Part shown: positions 17,924 to 28,020 of the stretch, piece after piece | Layout of the letters: every line of letters begins with the position of its first letter | How positions within the stretch are numbered: the stretch's first letter is position 1 | Assembly (NCBI GenBank): GCA_020631355.1 | Contig: JAHDHL010000002.1 | Location: 1 to 64,000, forward strand | DNA: 64,000 nucleotides | Reading direction: 5' to 3' | Source: Saprospiraceae bacterium | GTDB taxonomy: Bacteria > Bacteroidota > Bacteroidia > Chitinophagales > Saprospiraceae | Notes under the pieces: generated by a model | Told to the model about the DNA's origin: nothing | Database searches by the model: none | Seen by the model: the letters and a program-made list of their open reading frames with translations, nothing else | Translations under genes and position numbers: made by a program

Positions 17924-19312
17924 ATGAAAAAAACATTTTTACTCCTTTGTTTGCTCAATGGTTATTGTTGGGCAATACAGGCACAGGACCACCCAGCCAT
18001 TATCTCATGGCTACAGAATACCACTGAAACGGGTAGTTACTATGCGGCAGGGAATTCCACTCCCATTGACAATAATATTCCATATAATTGCCAAACTGTG
18101 GAGTACTCCGACAATTACGTCTACGTCACCACCAGTGGTATTCCATCATACACCACAGGACCTTTTACAGATGGGAATCCATTCCAAGCGGAAAATCAAA
18201 ATGCCATATATAGGTTCACGCTCAATCCACAAGAGAATACAGGGGCTCCACAAGCTACCACACCCGGGAATATCGGTGTCTTCATCAATGGGGTATCACT
18301 CTTTGACTACAGGGATGGTGTTGCTTGGAACCCACAGACCAATTCGCTGTGCGGAGGTCCGGGTAATCCACCCTGTCCCGGCGGACCAATGGCTCAACAG
18401 GATTGGAACAGGGATGCCATTCCTGCCGAAAGGGCCGGATTCGATTGTTCCAAAGGGCATCCTGCAATGGGCAATTATCACCATCACCAAAACCCATCCG
18501 CATTTGACTTGGATCTGAATGTCATCTCTGATATATGTAACCTTTATGATGCTGATGGATTATACGCCATTGACCCTAACCAACATGCTCCATTGATTGG
18601 TTTCGCTTATGATGGATTCCCCATCTATGGGGCCTACGGATACAAGAATGCAGACGGAACGGGCGGTATTACAAGAATAAAATCAAGTTATCAACTCAAA
18701 AATATAACCACTAGGCCCAATGGTCCGGATGTGGGCCAACAAATCACAATCAATGGCCCGATGGGTACGAATACACAAACCATGTTCTTAGGATATTTCC
18801 GTGAGGATTATGAATATGTGGCTCATCCCAATGAGGAGGATTTCCTTGATGAACATAATGGTAGATTCTGTATCACTCCCGAATATCCTAATGGTACCTA
18901 TGCCTACTTTGCTACTGTGGATGAGGACTGGAATTCAGCCTATCCCTATGTGGTAGGGCCTACATTCTATGGTGTGTATCAAAATGCATCCGTCAATAGT
19001 ATCAACGAAGTCACGACCACTTACACACCCACAACGGGATTATCAGACCTCAGTCTGGATGGTGTGGATGTAACCGTCTTTCCCAATCCAGCTTCCGAAC
19101 TCATTGCCGTGCAATGTAATGGATTGGTAAAGGATGAATTGAATGCAGAACTGATTGATCTCACAGGAAAGGTCATCCAATCCAAAATTATTAAAACGGG
19201 TAGTACCATTACATTCTTTGACTTACAAACGGTTTATAGTGGCACTTACATCGTGAGACTTTCCAATTCCAAAAGCCAAAGCACACACAAGGTTACGGTA
19301 GCCAAGGATTAA
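17924..19312 (+). CDS. YHYH-domain T9SS cargo
   Basis: The start at 17924 (MKKTFLLLCLLNGYC) gives a clean signal peptide ending IQAQ. An upstream in-frame start at 17867 would put 19 polar residues before it and is less likely. The 462-residue protein has the YHYH domain with its His cluster (NYHHHQNPSAF, about residues 184-194) and GFAYDGFPIYG. It ends in a T9SS sorting domain (VFPNPASELIAVQC ... SGTYIVRLSN). YHYH proteins are often neighbours of MbnPH genes. The His-rich site suggests metal binding; that is inference. Confidence 0.85.
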   Translation: MKKTFLLLCLLNGYCWAIQAQDHPAIISWLQNTTETGSYYAAGNSTPIDNNIPYNCQTVEYSDNYVYVTTSGIPSYTTGPFTDGNPFQAENQNAIYRFTLNPQENTGAPQATTPGNIGVFINGVSLFDYRDGVAWNPQTNSLCGGPGNPPCPGGPMAQQDWNRDAIPAERAGFDCSKGHPAMGNYHHHQNPSAFDLDLNVISDICNLYDADGLYAIDPNQHAPLIGFAYDGFPIYGAYGYKNADGTGGITRIKSSYQLKNITTRPNGPDVGQQITINGPMGTNTQTMFLGYFREDYEYVAHPNEEDFLDEHNGRFCITPEYPNGTYAYFATVDEDWNSAYPYVVGPTFYGVYQNASVNSINEVTTTYTPTTGLSDLSLDGVDVTVFPNPASELIAVQCNGLVKDELNAELIDLTGKVIQSKIIKTGSTITFFDLQTVYSGTYIVRLSNSKSQSTHKVTVAKD

Positions 19313-19337
19313 TTGTTCCTTACGGAGAATGATACAC

Positions 19338-19376
19338 ATCCCGCATATTGGATACATCCAGTATGCGGGATTTTTT
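19338..19376 (+). terminator. Strong rho-independent terminator after the MbnPH-YHYH genes
   Basis: ATCCCGCATA (19338-19347) pairs with TATGCGGGAT (19362-19371), with an extra inner TGGAT/ATCCA stem, and six T follow (19371-19376). It separates the copper cassette from the paralogue cluster. Confidence 0.9.
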
Positions 19377-19535
19377 GGTACCAAAATCATACTCAAAAAG
19401 AGCCAACCTCCTACCTATCCAGCATTGAATTGATATTTCCCTCCAAAAAAATCATTGAGTTGGTAACGATATTCCATTTCATGCTATCAAGCCATGAAAC
19501 CAATAATGAAACTGTCATACATCAACCAAGATCAA

Positions 19536-21332
19536 ATGAAAAATATCCTTTTAGTTCTTAGCATCCTGTTGACCCCAATCATTGCCTCCGCTATCGTCAA
19601 ATATGACGAGGGGAGGGTGACTGTTCTTGTAAAAGATAATTATAATGACACAGTAGCTGTTCAGCTTCTTCAAGATATGTTGGACTCTACGGCTTACTAT
19701 TATCTTCCCCAATATCCACACCTCACTAAAAAAGGTGATGCTTTCGAAGTACTCTGTATCAAGTATGTGGGTGAAAGCAAGGAGGAAAACGGTGGATTAT
19801 TCCATGCCCTGGTAGGATTCACATTGCCACCGAGCATGTTGGAGGAAGCCAATAGAAAACTCCAACTCATCCATCCAGATGCAAGAATCGCTGGGCCAGT
19901 TCCCATGCAACAAGCGAGTAAGGATGGAGAAAACGGAATGGCCTCATTCAAAATCGTATCCTCCATTCTGAACGAGAATAGCGGATTCACTCAATCTATC
20001 CTTACCTCAGGACATGCTCCCCTACTTCCTGACTCCAAAGCTGCCATTGCTGCCAAACTCAACCAACAGGGTGCCACCCTATTATGGGAATCCATGCAAA
20101 GCAGTACTTCTGATGTATCCGTGACGATTTCAGGCAGCTACGAGGCCATGGTAAGGGGATATAACGCTGTCGTGTCCGCAGAGGTATCGACAGTGTACGA
20201 ACACCTGAGTATGGTCGTCAATCTACAAAAGGATTTCTCTAAGCGACACCTAAGAAGTGTCATGGATGAATTAGTCCAGAATCAAGTATTGAATATCGAC
20301 GTCTTCGACCGTTCAAATGGATTGGGTATCAAGAATGATGACATGGAATCCATCCTTGAACTGGTGACCGAAAAAATCATGGAGCTCATGTTCGATGCCC
20401 AAGTCGGTTGGGCACAGATTCCTGAGAAAGAAGATGCCATCGAAGCAGGGCAGTTGAAAGGCAGGCAAAAGAAGGGATGGTTCGCCCGTGTATTCGGTGG
20501 GCATGATAACCCTAAATACGTATCTGACGACCAAATCGTCCTCAAGAGCAGAAAGGACATCCGTACCAATACATTCTATCTCAACCTAAGCAAATCCACT
20601 ACCATTAAGGTTCCTTTCTTTACTTCCGGGAATCTTGGCGGGCTATACAATGAGCATCAGGACAACAGCCAATACTTCAAGGTGGTCAATCTTGATGACC
20701 CTACATTCCAATTCAGGGATATTCATTTTCAAATTGATGGGAATTTCACGGAATCATTCAGTGACATCATCAATTCGGTAGCCATCAAATTCAAGAAGAA
20801 TATGAATGATGGAACCAACAATGATATCAATAAGGAATTCATCGTTAGTCAATCCGATTTGGAAAAGGGTGATGATATTTTCGAAGTACAATATCCTAGG
20901 TTGAACCGACCTTTGGAAGAATGGCTGAACTATGAATACCAAATACTCTGGAATATCAAGGGAGAGGACGAACTCATCAGGATTCCCTCCGAGGAGGAAT
21001 GGGCTAATGCCAATGACCCCATCATAGCTCTCAAGCCACCTTTCCTCAAGAAAATCGTGGAAATTGATGCAGAACGCTCCCTGTTCAGCAATGCCAATGT
21101 ATCAACAGCCACAATCAAATTCTTTGTGATTCTCAATGGGAAACCCACTCCCCAAAAAACCATCAAACTCAGGGCATCAGATGAGGAAAATACGAAAAAG
21201 ATCGCCCTTTACCATGACAAGGACGAACCCATTGCCTATCAGATTACCTGGTACTCATCCAGCGAAACTACGGTAGAAACACCTAAGGTCCTAAAGGATG
21301 ACTATCTGTTCATCGTCCCTAACCAAGAATAA
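19536..21332 (+). CDS. Cluster paralogue A: exported YYYLP-family protein
   Basis: Start 19536 (MKNILLVLSILLTPIIASA) gives a proper signal peptide; the in-frame ATG at 19494 adds 14 polar residues. The 598-residue product shows the family plan. The N-terminal domain holds YYYLP (about residue 54), NGGLFHALVGF, IVSSILNENSG, LTSGHAPLL, DSKAAIAAKLN and TSDVSV. The middle has VNLDDPTFQFRDIHFQID and LNYEYQILWNIKG. The C-terminal module ends in YQITWYSS and DDYLFIVP. No sorting domain, no catalytic motif. First gene of an eleven-gene same-strand run. I know no named family for it. Confidence 0.75.
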   Translation: MKNILLVLSILLTPIIASAIVKYDEGRVTVLVKDNYNDTVAVQLLQDMLDSTAYYYLPQYPHLTKKGDAFEVLCIKYVGESKEENGGLFHALVGFTLPPSMLEEANRKLQLIHPDARIAGPVPMQQASKDGENGMASFKIVSSILNENSGFTQSILTSGHAPLLPDSKAAIAAKLNQQGATLLWESMQSSTSDVSVTISGSYEAMVRGYNAVVSAEVSTVYEHLSMVVNLQKDFSKRHLRSVMDELVQNQVLNIDVFDRSNGLGIKNDDMESILELVTEKIMELMFDAQVGWAQIPEKEDAIEAGQLKGRQKKGWFARVFGGHDNPKYVSDDQIVLKSRKDIRTNTFYLNLSKSTTIKVPFFTSGNLGGLYNEHQDNSQYFKVVNLDDPTFQFRDIHFQIDGNFTESFSDIINSVAIKFKKNMNDGTNNDINKEFIVSQSDLEKGDDIFEVQYPRLNRPLEEWLNYEYQILWNIKGEDELIRIPSEEEWANANDPIIALKPPFLKKIVEIDAERSLFSNANVSTATIKFFVILNGKPTPQKTIKLRASDEENTKKIALYHDKDEPIAYQITWYSSSETTVETPKVLKDDYLFIVPNQE

Positions 21333-21341
21333 AATAATCCA

Positions 21342-23087
21342 ATGAAAAATAAAATCATCATCATACTGGGTGCTCTGTTCCTTATGTGCCATTTAGGAAT
21401 GGGACAGGATTTACTCATCAACCAAGGACATCGTTCTGAAAATGGATTGTGGTGCTTCCCTTTACTTTCGGATACGACCCAATATTTATATCTCCCAGCA
21501 GATGCCGCATTGGTCATGGAGGATTCCCTACCCAAATTCTCATTCATGAGATATATTTTGGAAAAACCAAGTACGGAAGCATCTTCCTCGGCCTTATCCC
21601 AGGCGGATGGTGGTGGCATCCTGCACTTTTTGGTGCAATACGATACCCCAAAAGGAATGATTCAACAAGCAGAAGAAGAACTCAGGGAAACCTATGAAAA
21701 TGAGGACATTAAAATCAGAGGCCCCGTTGTTTTCAAAAAAGCCAGATATACCGTCATTTCTTCTATCGTCAATGAGGATAATGTCCGAACCAATCGCTAT
21801 CTGACTTCGGGAGAAGCACCTGTATTGGAGGGGAGCAAGATTGCTTTGGCCTTTGAAATGGACCCGATTAAATCCAAATTACTCATGGAAAGTCTAAAAA
21901 TGACCACATCTGATATTTCCGTAGCATTCGAACTCACATTCGAGGGTATCAGCGATCACTTTGAAGCCAGCATGGAAGTAGATTGGAATGAAGTGAAGAA
22001 TAGTCAATCATTCGGAGGAAAAGCCAATGTTTATGTAGTCAGTGCAGAAGTGGAAGCAGGTTTCGAAAAACTGAGGAAGAATAATAACATCCGATTGGAT
22101 ATCAGAGGCTCCAACACTAAGATGGAAGCATTGATTCAGGTGGTTTATGACAAATTACTTACGCTCATGTTCGAGCCTGTCATTAAGGATGATGTTCCCA
22201 AGGAAGATAATTCCAACTCCGAGGATTTCATTACGGATGCCGTAACTGGTTTATTCGAAACAGATGGGGCATTGGGGAGTGGTAATATACTCGGGTTCGG
22301 GCTCAGTGCACATTACAAACAAAAGGATATCAATTTCCAAGGGACTGGCACAATGGATTTCACAGGGAGGTTTCCCTCTGAACGCAATCATTTCCTCACG
22401 TTCAACCTTGGTAATCTCTATCAGGAATATGGTCAGGATTCCCTCATATTCAGGGATGTCCCGATGTGGGATCCCGCATTCCAACAAAGGGCTGTCTATG
22501 TGGGTATTGATGGTTCTCTTGAAAGGGAGTTCGAGGATATGATAGAGGGCGTGACAGTCTGGATCAAGAAACAACATGCTAATGATGATATCACCCTGAA
22601 GGACGTGTTTGTTAATAAGGATAAGTTCTCGGAATCAGAGGGTCGGATTCCTATTATTTACCTCAATCATGGAGATACCGATTTGGACCAATGGATGAAT
22701 TATGAATACAAAACCATTTGGAACTTTACTGGTGGTGCGAAGTTCACTACAGCATACAAACCTGATGCATCTTCGATGATTAATCTATATACCCCATTCA
22801 AAAGAAAAGCCATCGAACTAGAGGGTGATTTGGATGAATTGACCCAAGCTGACATCAAGGTCACCAAGGTGAAAATCGAATACGATTTCTTCGGAGAAAC
22901 CCAATCACATGATGTAAAAATCAGACAAGGGGATGCCCTCGATGAGAAATCATTCGAAATCACTCTCCCTAATGACCAAGATGAAATCAACTATACCATT
23001 ACCTGGTTCAAAAAGGATGGTTCCAGAATGGAAAAACAAGGAACGGACCAATACGGACTTATTTTCATAGACGACTTACCGGAGTAG
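21342..23087 (+). CDS. Cluster paralogue B: exported YYYLP-family protein
   Basis: A signal peptide (ending GMGQ, about residue 22) precedes 560 residues with the same order of motifs as paralogue A: QYLYLP (about 47-52), GGGILHFLVQYDTP, GPVVFKKA, ISSIVNEDN, LTSGEAPVLEGSKIALAFE, TTSDISVAFE, then DVPMWDPAFQQRAVYVGIDG, WMNYEYKTIWNFTGG and the final INYTITWFKKDG. The gap to gene A is 9 bases. Sequence identity with A looks low overall, so the copies are old. Function unknown. Confidence 0.75.
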   Translation: MKNKIIIILGALFLMCHLGMGQDLLINQGHRSENGLWCFPLLSDTTQYLYLPADAALVMEDSLPKFSFMRYILEKPSTEASSSALSQADGGGILHFLVQYDTPKGMIQQAEEELRETYENEDIKIRGPVVFKKARYTVISSIVNEDNVRTNRYLTSGEAPVLEGSKIALAFEMDPIKSKLLMESLKMTTSDISVAFELTFEGISDHFEASMEVDWNEVKNSQSFGGKANVYVVSAEVEAGFEKLRKNNNIRLDIRGSNTKMEALIQVVYDKLLTLMFEPVIKDDVPKEDNSNSEDFITDAVTGLFETDGALGSGNILGFGLSAHYKQKDINFQGTGTMDFTGRFPSERNHFLTFNLGNLYQEYGQDSLIFRDVPMWDPAFQQRAVYVGIDGSLEREFEDMIEGVTVWIKKQHANDDITLKDVFVNKDKFSESEGRIPIIYLNHGDTDLDQWMNYEYKTIWNFTGGAKFTTAYKPDASSMINLYTPFKRKAIELEGDLDELTQADIKVTKVKIEYDFFGETQSHDVKIRQGDALDEKSFEITLPNDQDEINYTITWFKKDGSRMEKQGTDQYGLIFIDDLPE

Positions 23088-23108
23088 TTCCCAACATACA
23101 TCATCACC

Positions 23109-23795
23109 ATGAAAAATATCATTATCCTTACGATAATTAGCCTTTGCCTTGTCATATCCGTAGGCCAGTCGAATGCCCAGGATGAACTCACTATCCTTAT
23201 CCCGACGCCTAAGGATAGCTTAGAAGTCAGGTTATTCAAGGGGGAAACCCTACCTAGCGGAGCCATTCCATACAACTATCTGCCCCTACATCTCAGATTG
23301 TCCGAACGGGATGAATATCATGAATTCTCTTTTTTCTCCTATTCAGGTGACAATGGGGAAATCAAGGGAAGCATACTGCATTTTCTTCTGGTATGGGGAC
23401 TAGACAATGAACAAAGGAGTTACATCAATCAATTCCTAACCAAAGAAGTGGATTCCCTCGCATTCCTCAATCGGTCCATTGCCAATTGTATATCCGATGA
23501 CCACCTCATCAGTATCACATCCGATAATGAATTGGGTGAAATGCTGGGAAACAGCCTCAATAGCCAAAGTGGAATCGCTTATCAGGAAGGAACCAAGAGC
23601 GCCATGTCATTCAAACTTAATGCGGAAACAACCCTAAGGATGCAACAGGAATTAGAGCAACCAGAAGCCATCAAGAACATATGGCTGACTGTCAATATGG
23701 AATGTTCAACCCCAAAAGGCGAAATAATCCAAATAGAACTAAAAGATAATCTATACCACATTTTCAATCCAATTATTATTTCAAAAAATCATTGA
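23109..23795 (+). CDS. Cluster paralogue C: stand-alone N-terminal domain
   Basis: The 228-residue exported protein (signal peptide ending SNAQ, about residue 24) covers only the N-terminal family domain: YNYLP (about 55-59), GSILHFLLVWGLDNEQ, ISITSDNELGEM, GTKSAMSFKLNAE. It lacks the middle and C-terminal parts. The stop is clean and the next start is one base later, so this looks like a natural short form rather than a recent break. GSILHFLLVWGL resembles GGLLHFLLEWGL of the next gene, hinting that C arose from, or pairs with, D. Confidence 0.7.
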   Translation: MKNIIILTIISLCLVISVGQSNAQDELTILIPTPKDSLEVRLFKGETLPSGAIPYNYLPLHLRLSERDEYHEFSFFSYSGDNGEIKGSILHFLLVWGLDNEQRSYINQFLTKEVDSLAFLNRSIANCISDDHLISITSDNELGEMLGNSLNSQSGIAYQEGTKSAMSFKLNAETTLRMQQELEQPEAIKNIWLTVNMECSTPKGEIIQIELKDNLYHIFNPIIISKNH

Positions 23796-23796
23796 T

Positions 23797-25872
23797 ATGA
23801 AAAACTCAATCATGCAATTAGGAATCATCATACTGGGTACTATTCTCAGTCTAGGATATTCCGATATGAATGCACAAACCATCTCTTATGAGAACCAGAT
23901 AGAAATCATCCTGGATGATGATATCAACGTTACCCTTTTCAAGGATCTAAACAACAATAATTATTATTACCTACCTCCGCCTCAATCTCTCAGGTTATCC
24001 ACCAAGGATGTGGAGGGAGAAGATACTCCTGAATTCCTTTTCCTTAAGTACACCACCAATGAGAATACAGAACAGGGAGGGATTCAGGGAGGCTTGTTAC
24101 ATTTCCTTTTGGAATGGGGACTAACTTCCCAACAATTGTCCCAACTGGACGAAAAACTTAAGGAAAGAACCAACAATTGGAGCCATGTAAAGGGACCCAT
24201 CGACCTTGAGGCTACAGCTGAGAATTCCTTTCAGATTGTTTCTGCTGTTCTGACGGATGATGAATTCGCCACCAATTTCAGTACTTCCGGCAAAGCTCCG
24301 CCAATGGCTGGAGGAAAAGCAGCCGTTGCTACGAAACTAACCAAGGAAGGCGCTCAAATCCTAGCCGCTACCTTTGATGAAGCCAATTCCATTACGGATG
24401 TCTCCTTGGCATTGAATTATAGTTATACCACAATCGTAAAAGCGGCAAAGGGCAAACTGACCTACAATTGGGAGAGCCTGGAAGAAAAATCCGACGCTAT
24501 GGTTCATGAATACCTAAGGAAGGAACTCGATGGCGACCAATCATTCCAAAGGGCGATGAATGTGTATGAGGACCTCAAAAAGGAAATGGGTTCACAGAAT
24601 TGTGGCATGTCCAGTTCCATGCAAAATTTACTCTTGGCAGGTGGTGCAGCTGATGCCGTTATCGGCAATACTGGTGGTAGTAGAAGTTCAGGTGGAACCT
24701 ATGAATACTTCGTGGGTGAGGAAACCATGAGAAAGATTTATGAATTCATGGAAGAACAGGAAGTCATCAAACTGGAATGGGAGGAAACCCTTGCGGATGA
24801 CCGACTGGAAGTGATTCGTACTGCATTCTTCCAATATTTTCTTAATGCATTCGCAGACCAGGAATTCCCTGACTACCTACAACTACCCAAGGATGAGAAT
24901 GGACCAAAAGTCGAGAATCCCATCAAGAACCATGCAGAGGGCATGTACACTTTCAAAAGCTGTACGGAATTGGAGTCCAGAAAGAGCAAATACAAGGAGT
25001 TGAGATTGGAAAACATCAAACTTCCTGTAAAAAAGAGCTTCCAAATGGTAACGAATCTCGCTTCGACATATAAACAAGTAGAAGACAATCCCAATTGTGT
25101 GGCAAGTGTCATCCTAGATGAACCATTCTTCCAACACAGGGATATCAATTTCATATTGGATCTAGAATCTCATGCCATGTTCGATAGTGAAGTTAATTAT
25201 GTGAATATAGAAGTCAAAAAGACCCGTAGTGAGGGAAATGATTTCAGGCAGTCCATTACCATAGACCCACAGACATTCCAAGATAGGGGTGCCACACATT
25301 CCGTAACCTACGCCCGAGGCGAAGATACCAATTCGGACACTTACAAGTACAAGGTTCAATGGAGTTTGAAAGGAGGACAACTCTATCCTGAGAATCCTCA
25401 ATTCGTAAAGGGAGATTGGAGTGGTGTAACCCTTACGCCACCTATCCAACCTCGTCTAATCGAATTTGAAGCAGACCTTGGAGAATTGAGCAGTATGGGT
25501 ATCGTCAGAGCCACATTGGAATTGAGGTACTATAAGTATGGAAAAGAAATCCTCACCAATATCCCAATGAGGGTTTCCAAGGGGCAACCCCTTGTCGAAA
25601 AAATGATATTCACCGACCGTGATGCCACAGCTTATGCTTATAGACTCATATTGACCCACAGGGAAAAAGGAAAAATGGCACTAGAATGGGAAACGAGCAT
25701 CAATGATGATTACATCTACGCTACAATTCCCGAAGAACTCAGGGAAGAAGACCCAACATTCATAGAAAAAGTCATCGAGGTCGGTAAGGAAACCATCAGG
25801 TCTGGCAGCAACGGCACAGTATCTGAAGAAGATGCCATTCTTGATAAGTTCAAGGATATCTTCAATAATTAA
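23797..25872 (+). CDS. Cluster paralogue D: exported YYYLP-family protein
   Basis: This 691-residue protein has a signal peptide ending MNAQ (about residue 27), YYYLP at 56-60, GGLLHFLLEWGLTSQQ, IVSAVLTDDEF, TSGKAPPMAGGKAAVATKL and ITDVSLALNYSY. A helical Lys/Glu-rich insert with a Gly/Ser-rich patch (about residues 225-310) is larger than in A and B. Then come ILDEPFFQHRDINFILD and a C-terminal beta module (VRATLELRYYKYGKE, YAYRLILTHREKG). The last 30 residues past the module are extra and charged. It starts one base after gene C. Confidence 0.75.
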   Translation: MKNSIMQLGIIILGTILSLGYSDMNAQTISYENQIEIILDDDINVTLFKDLNNNNYYYLPPPQSLRLSTKDVEGEDTPEFLFLKYTTNENTEQGGIQGGLLHFLLEWGLTSQQLSQLDEKLKERTNNWSHVKGPIDLEATAENSFQIVSAVLTDDEFATNFSTSGKAPPMAGGKAAVATKLTKEGAQILAATFDEANSITDVSLALNYSYTTIVKAAKGKLTYNWESLEEKSDAMVHEYLRKELDGDQSFQRAMNVYEDLKKEMGSQNCGMSSSMQNLLLAGGAADAVIGNTGGSRSSGGTYEYFVGEETMRKIYEFMEEQEVIKLEWEETLADDRLEVIRTAFFQYFLNAFADQEFPDYLQLPKDENGPKVENPIKNHAEGMYTFKSCTELESRKSKYKELRLENIKLPVKKSFQMVTNLASTYKQVEDNPNCVASVILDEPFFQHRDINFILDLESHAMFDSEVNYVNIEVKKTRSEGNDFRQSITIDPQTFQDRGATHSVTYARGEDTNSDTYKYKVQWSLKGGQLYPENPQFVKGDWSGVTLTPPIQPRLIEFEADLGELSSMGIVRATLELRYYKYGKEILTNIPMRVSKGQPLVEKMIFTDRDATAYAYRLILTHREKGKMALEWETSINDDYIYATIPEELREEDPTFIEKVIEVGKETIRSGSNGTVSEEDAILDKFKDIFNN

Positions 25873-25882
25873 CCTTAGGATA

Positions 25883-25905
25883 GGGCTGCCCAAAAGGGCA
25901 GTCCC
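25883..25905 (+). other. Intergenic hairpin between paralogues D and E
   Basis: GGGCTGCCC (25883-25891) pairs with GGGCAGTCCC (25896-25905) around an AAAA loop with one bulged T. No T-run follows, so it is more likely an mRNA stabiliser or pause site than a terminator. Confidence 0.5.
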
Positions 25906-25955
25906 ATCACACCCCTTACAACCGAACAGACAACCATCATTAAAAACCAGTGAAA

Positions 25956-27866
25956 ATGAAAATGATAAAAAATTCAATCGTATTACTCTTACTTGCATTG
26001 GCCTTTCAGCTGAATGCCCAAAAAGTGATATTGGATAAGGGAATCAGAGCAGGGGAACTACAACTTTTCCCTGATGTCAGTGCCCCTAACAATTATTACT
26101 ACATGGCGGATAAAATCCGAATCGCACAACAGAACGATGGCACACCTTATTTCTCTTTCATCAAGTATGTTAGGAATGAGGATACGGCAAGTGCTAGCAG
26201 TTCGGGGATTTCCACTTCCAACAATGGCGGAGGTATCGTACATGCTGTCGTGACATTCGATGTTACGGATGAGATGAAGAAAGAAGCGGAAAAAGAATTG
26301 AAAAGGTTCAATGCCAATGCTAAGATTGCAGGCCCCATCATTTATAAAGCAGGGAAAATCATGCTAGTTTCCGCATCCATTGAAGGCAATACCACAAAAG
26401 TCATCGGTGTCGGAAATGCTCCACTTTTAGAGGGACAAAAAGCAGCCATTTCAGTGATGTTGAATAAGGAGGGAGCTGACATCCTTTGGGCCACATTCCA
26501 AACTCCCACACCGGATATTTCATTTAGGATGGAAATGGAAATAGCAGGATACCAATCCCCAAAAAATGTAACCATCGAAGCGGATTTTGACCAAATGTAT
26601 ACACACCGTACATTCGAAGCAGCAGTGGCAGCTCCTGTTTTTGCTGGTGAGATTCATGATGCTATGGAAGAACTGGAAAACAATGGAACCATCAAGGTAA
26701 CTCAAATCGGAGAAGACGAAAATCTGAATACCCTAAAGGAATCCGTCTATAATAAATTGATGGAGCTGATGTTCGATAAGGTAGGTGGACAATCCTCAAG
26801 TGATTTGGGACAACTGACGAGTATGGCAGGAGGCAGCAACACCAGTATGCTTGATCGTGCTACAACCATGCTGACCAATGCAAGGAATGAGGCAAAGGCC
26901 GAGAATGAAAAAATAGAAGCTGCAGCTGCACAGAATGCCAGATCAGAGGCAGAGGCCAGAGCAGAAAGTAGGAGGAGAGCAGATGCACATTATGAGGAAA
27001 ATGATATTGATTTCCGTCCACCCAACCCCAATGGCCAAGGAAGGGATGCCAAGGACAAAGGTCCCAAGAAAGTAGCCGTCCCTGAAATATCCATTGCCGT
27101 TTCTTTCAAGAGAAAGAGGATCAAAAGAACCGGAAAGTATTTTGTCAATCTCAATAAATATTCTGAGGAAGACAGGACATTCCCATTCTCGCAAAATGTA
27201 GGAAATATCCTAAAGGATTGCCCATCCTGCCTGAAGAAAGTCAACCTCGATGACCCACTTTATAAACAAAGGGATATCCTTGTGAACCTGATTGATGTGA
27301 ATGCCACGGATTTCGGTCAATATATCGGAAGTGTGGAAGTACTCATGAAAAAGAACCATGAGGGAGGTGAGGAAACATTCGGAAACATCGTCGTGGATAA
27401 GAATGTATTTCTGAATCAGGCCAATAATTTCAAGATGCAATACGGTTGGAAGGATGATAACAACCGTGATGAATGGCTGAATTATGAATTCAAGACCAAA
27501 TGGGCATTCTCCGGTGGGAACATCATAGAAACAGATTGGCAAACCGGTGATTTCGGTGCCATAGACATGGTTCCTCCGTTAGAAAAAAAGGATGTATATG
27601 TAGAATTGGATCCTGATTTTGCAGAAGATGAGGATATACGAGCCATTGAGGTCAAACTCTTTTTCAAGAATGGCGACAAGGAAGAAAAACGCACTGTCAA
27701 TATCAAGACTAGGGACAATATCCTTTCGCAAAGCGCACAACTCATCCTACCCAGAGGAGTAGATAATTATGAATATGAAATCACTTATTTCGTTAAGGGG
27801 AAACGCCCCCAAACCAAGGAGCGTATACCTTACGATTACAGCTCCATCTATATTGATACTTTCTAG
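25956..27866 (+). CDS. Cluster paralogue E: YYYLP-family protein with Ala/Glu/Arg coiled-coil insert
   Basis: ATG at 25956 or 25962 gives signal peptide IKNSIVLLLLALAFQLNAQ; a GTG at 25950 is also in frame. The 636-residue product has YYYMADKIRI (about 48-57), GGGIVHAVVTFDVTDEM, IAGPIIYKAGK, NAPLLEGQKAAISVMLN and TPDISFRMEME. Around residues 300-345 is a strongly charged Ala/Glu/Arg helix (EAKAENEKIEAAAAQ, EAEARAESRRR). Then VNLDDPLYKQRDILVNLIDV, WLNYEFKTKWAFSGG, and the C-terminal YEYEITYFVKGK. A CPSC pair precedes the LDDP motif. Confidence 0.75.
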   Translation: MKMIKNSIVLLLLALAFQLNAQKVILDKGIRAGELQLFPDVSAPNNYYYMADKIRIAQQNDGTPYFSFIKYVRNEDTASASSSGISTSNNGGGIVHAVVTFDVTDEMKKEAEKELKRFNANAKIAGPIIYKAGKIMLVSASIEGNTTKVIGVGNAPLLEGQKAAISVMLNKEGADILWATFQTPTPDISFRMEMEIAGYQSPKNVTIEADFDQMYTHRTFEAAVAAPVFAGEIHDAMEELENNGTIKVTQIGEDENLNTLKESVYNKLMELMFDKVGGQSSSDLGQLTSMAGGSNTSMLDRATTMLTNARNEAKAENEKIEAAAAQNARSEAEARAESRRRADAHYEENDIDFRPPNPNGQGRDAKDKGPKKVAVPEISIAVSFKRKRIKRTGKYFVNLNKYSEEDRTFPFSQNVGNILKDCPSCLKKVNLDDPLYKQRDILVNLIDVNATDFGQYIGSVEVLMKKNHEGGEETFGNIVVDKNVFLNQANNFKMQYGWKDDNNRDEWLNYEFKTKWAFSGGNIIETDWQTGDFGAIDMVPPLEKKDVYVELDPDFAEDEDIRAIEVKLFFKNGDKEEKRTVNIKTRDNILSQSAQLILPRGVDNYEYEITYFVKGKRPQTKERIPYDYSSIYIDTF

Positions 27867-28020
27867 GCATCAATGTGAAACCAGGCTTGGAACATAACCA
27901 GCCGGCCATCCAAAACCAATCATTTGATTTATAGCTAGGCACCATGGGTGTATCCATTCCCAAATGGTATGGACAGCCACCCTTGTGCCTACATTCATCA
28001 ACACTCAAATTATCATCATA

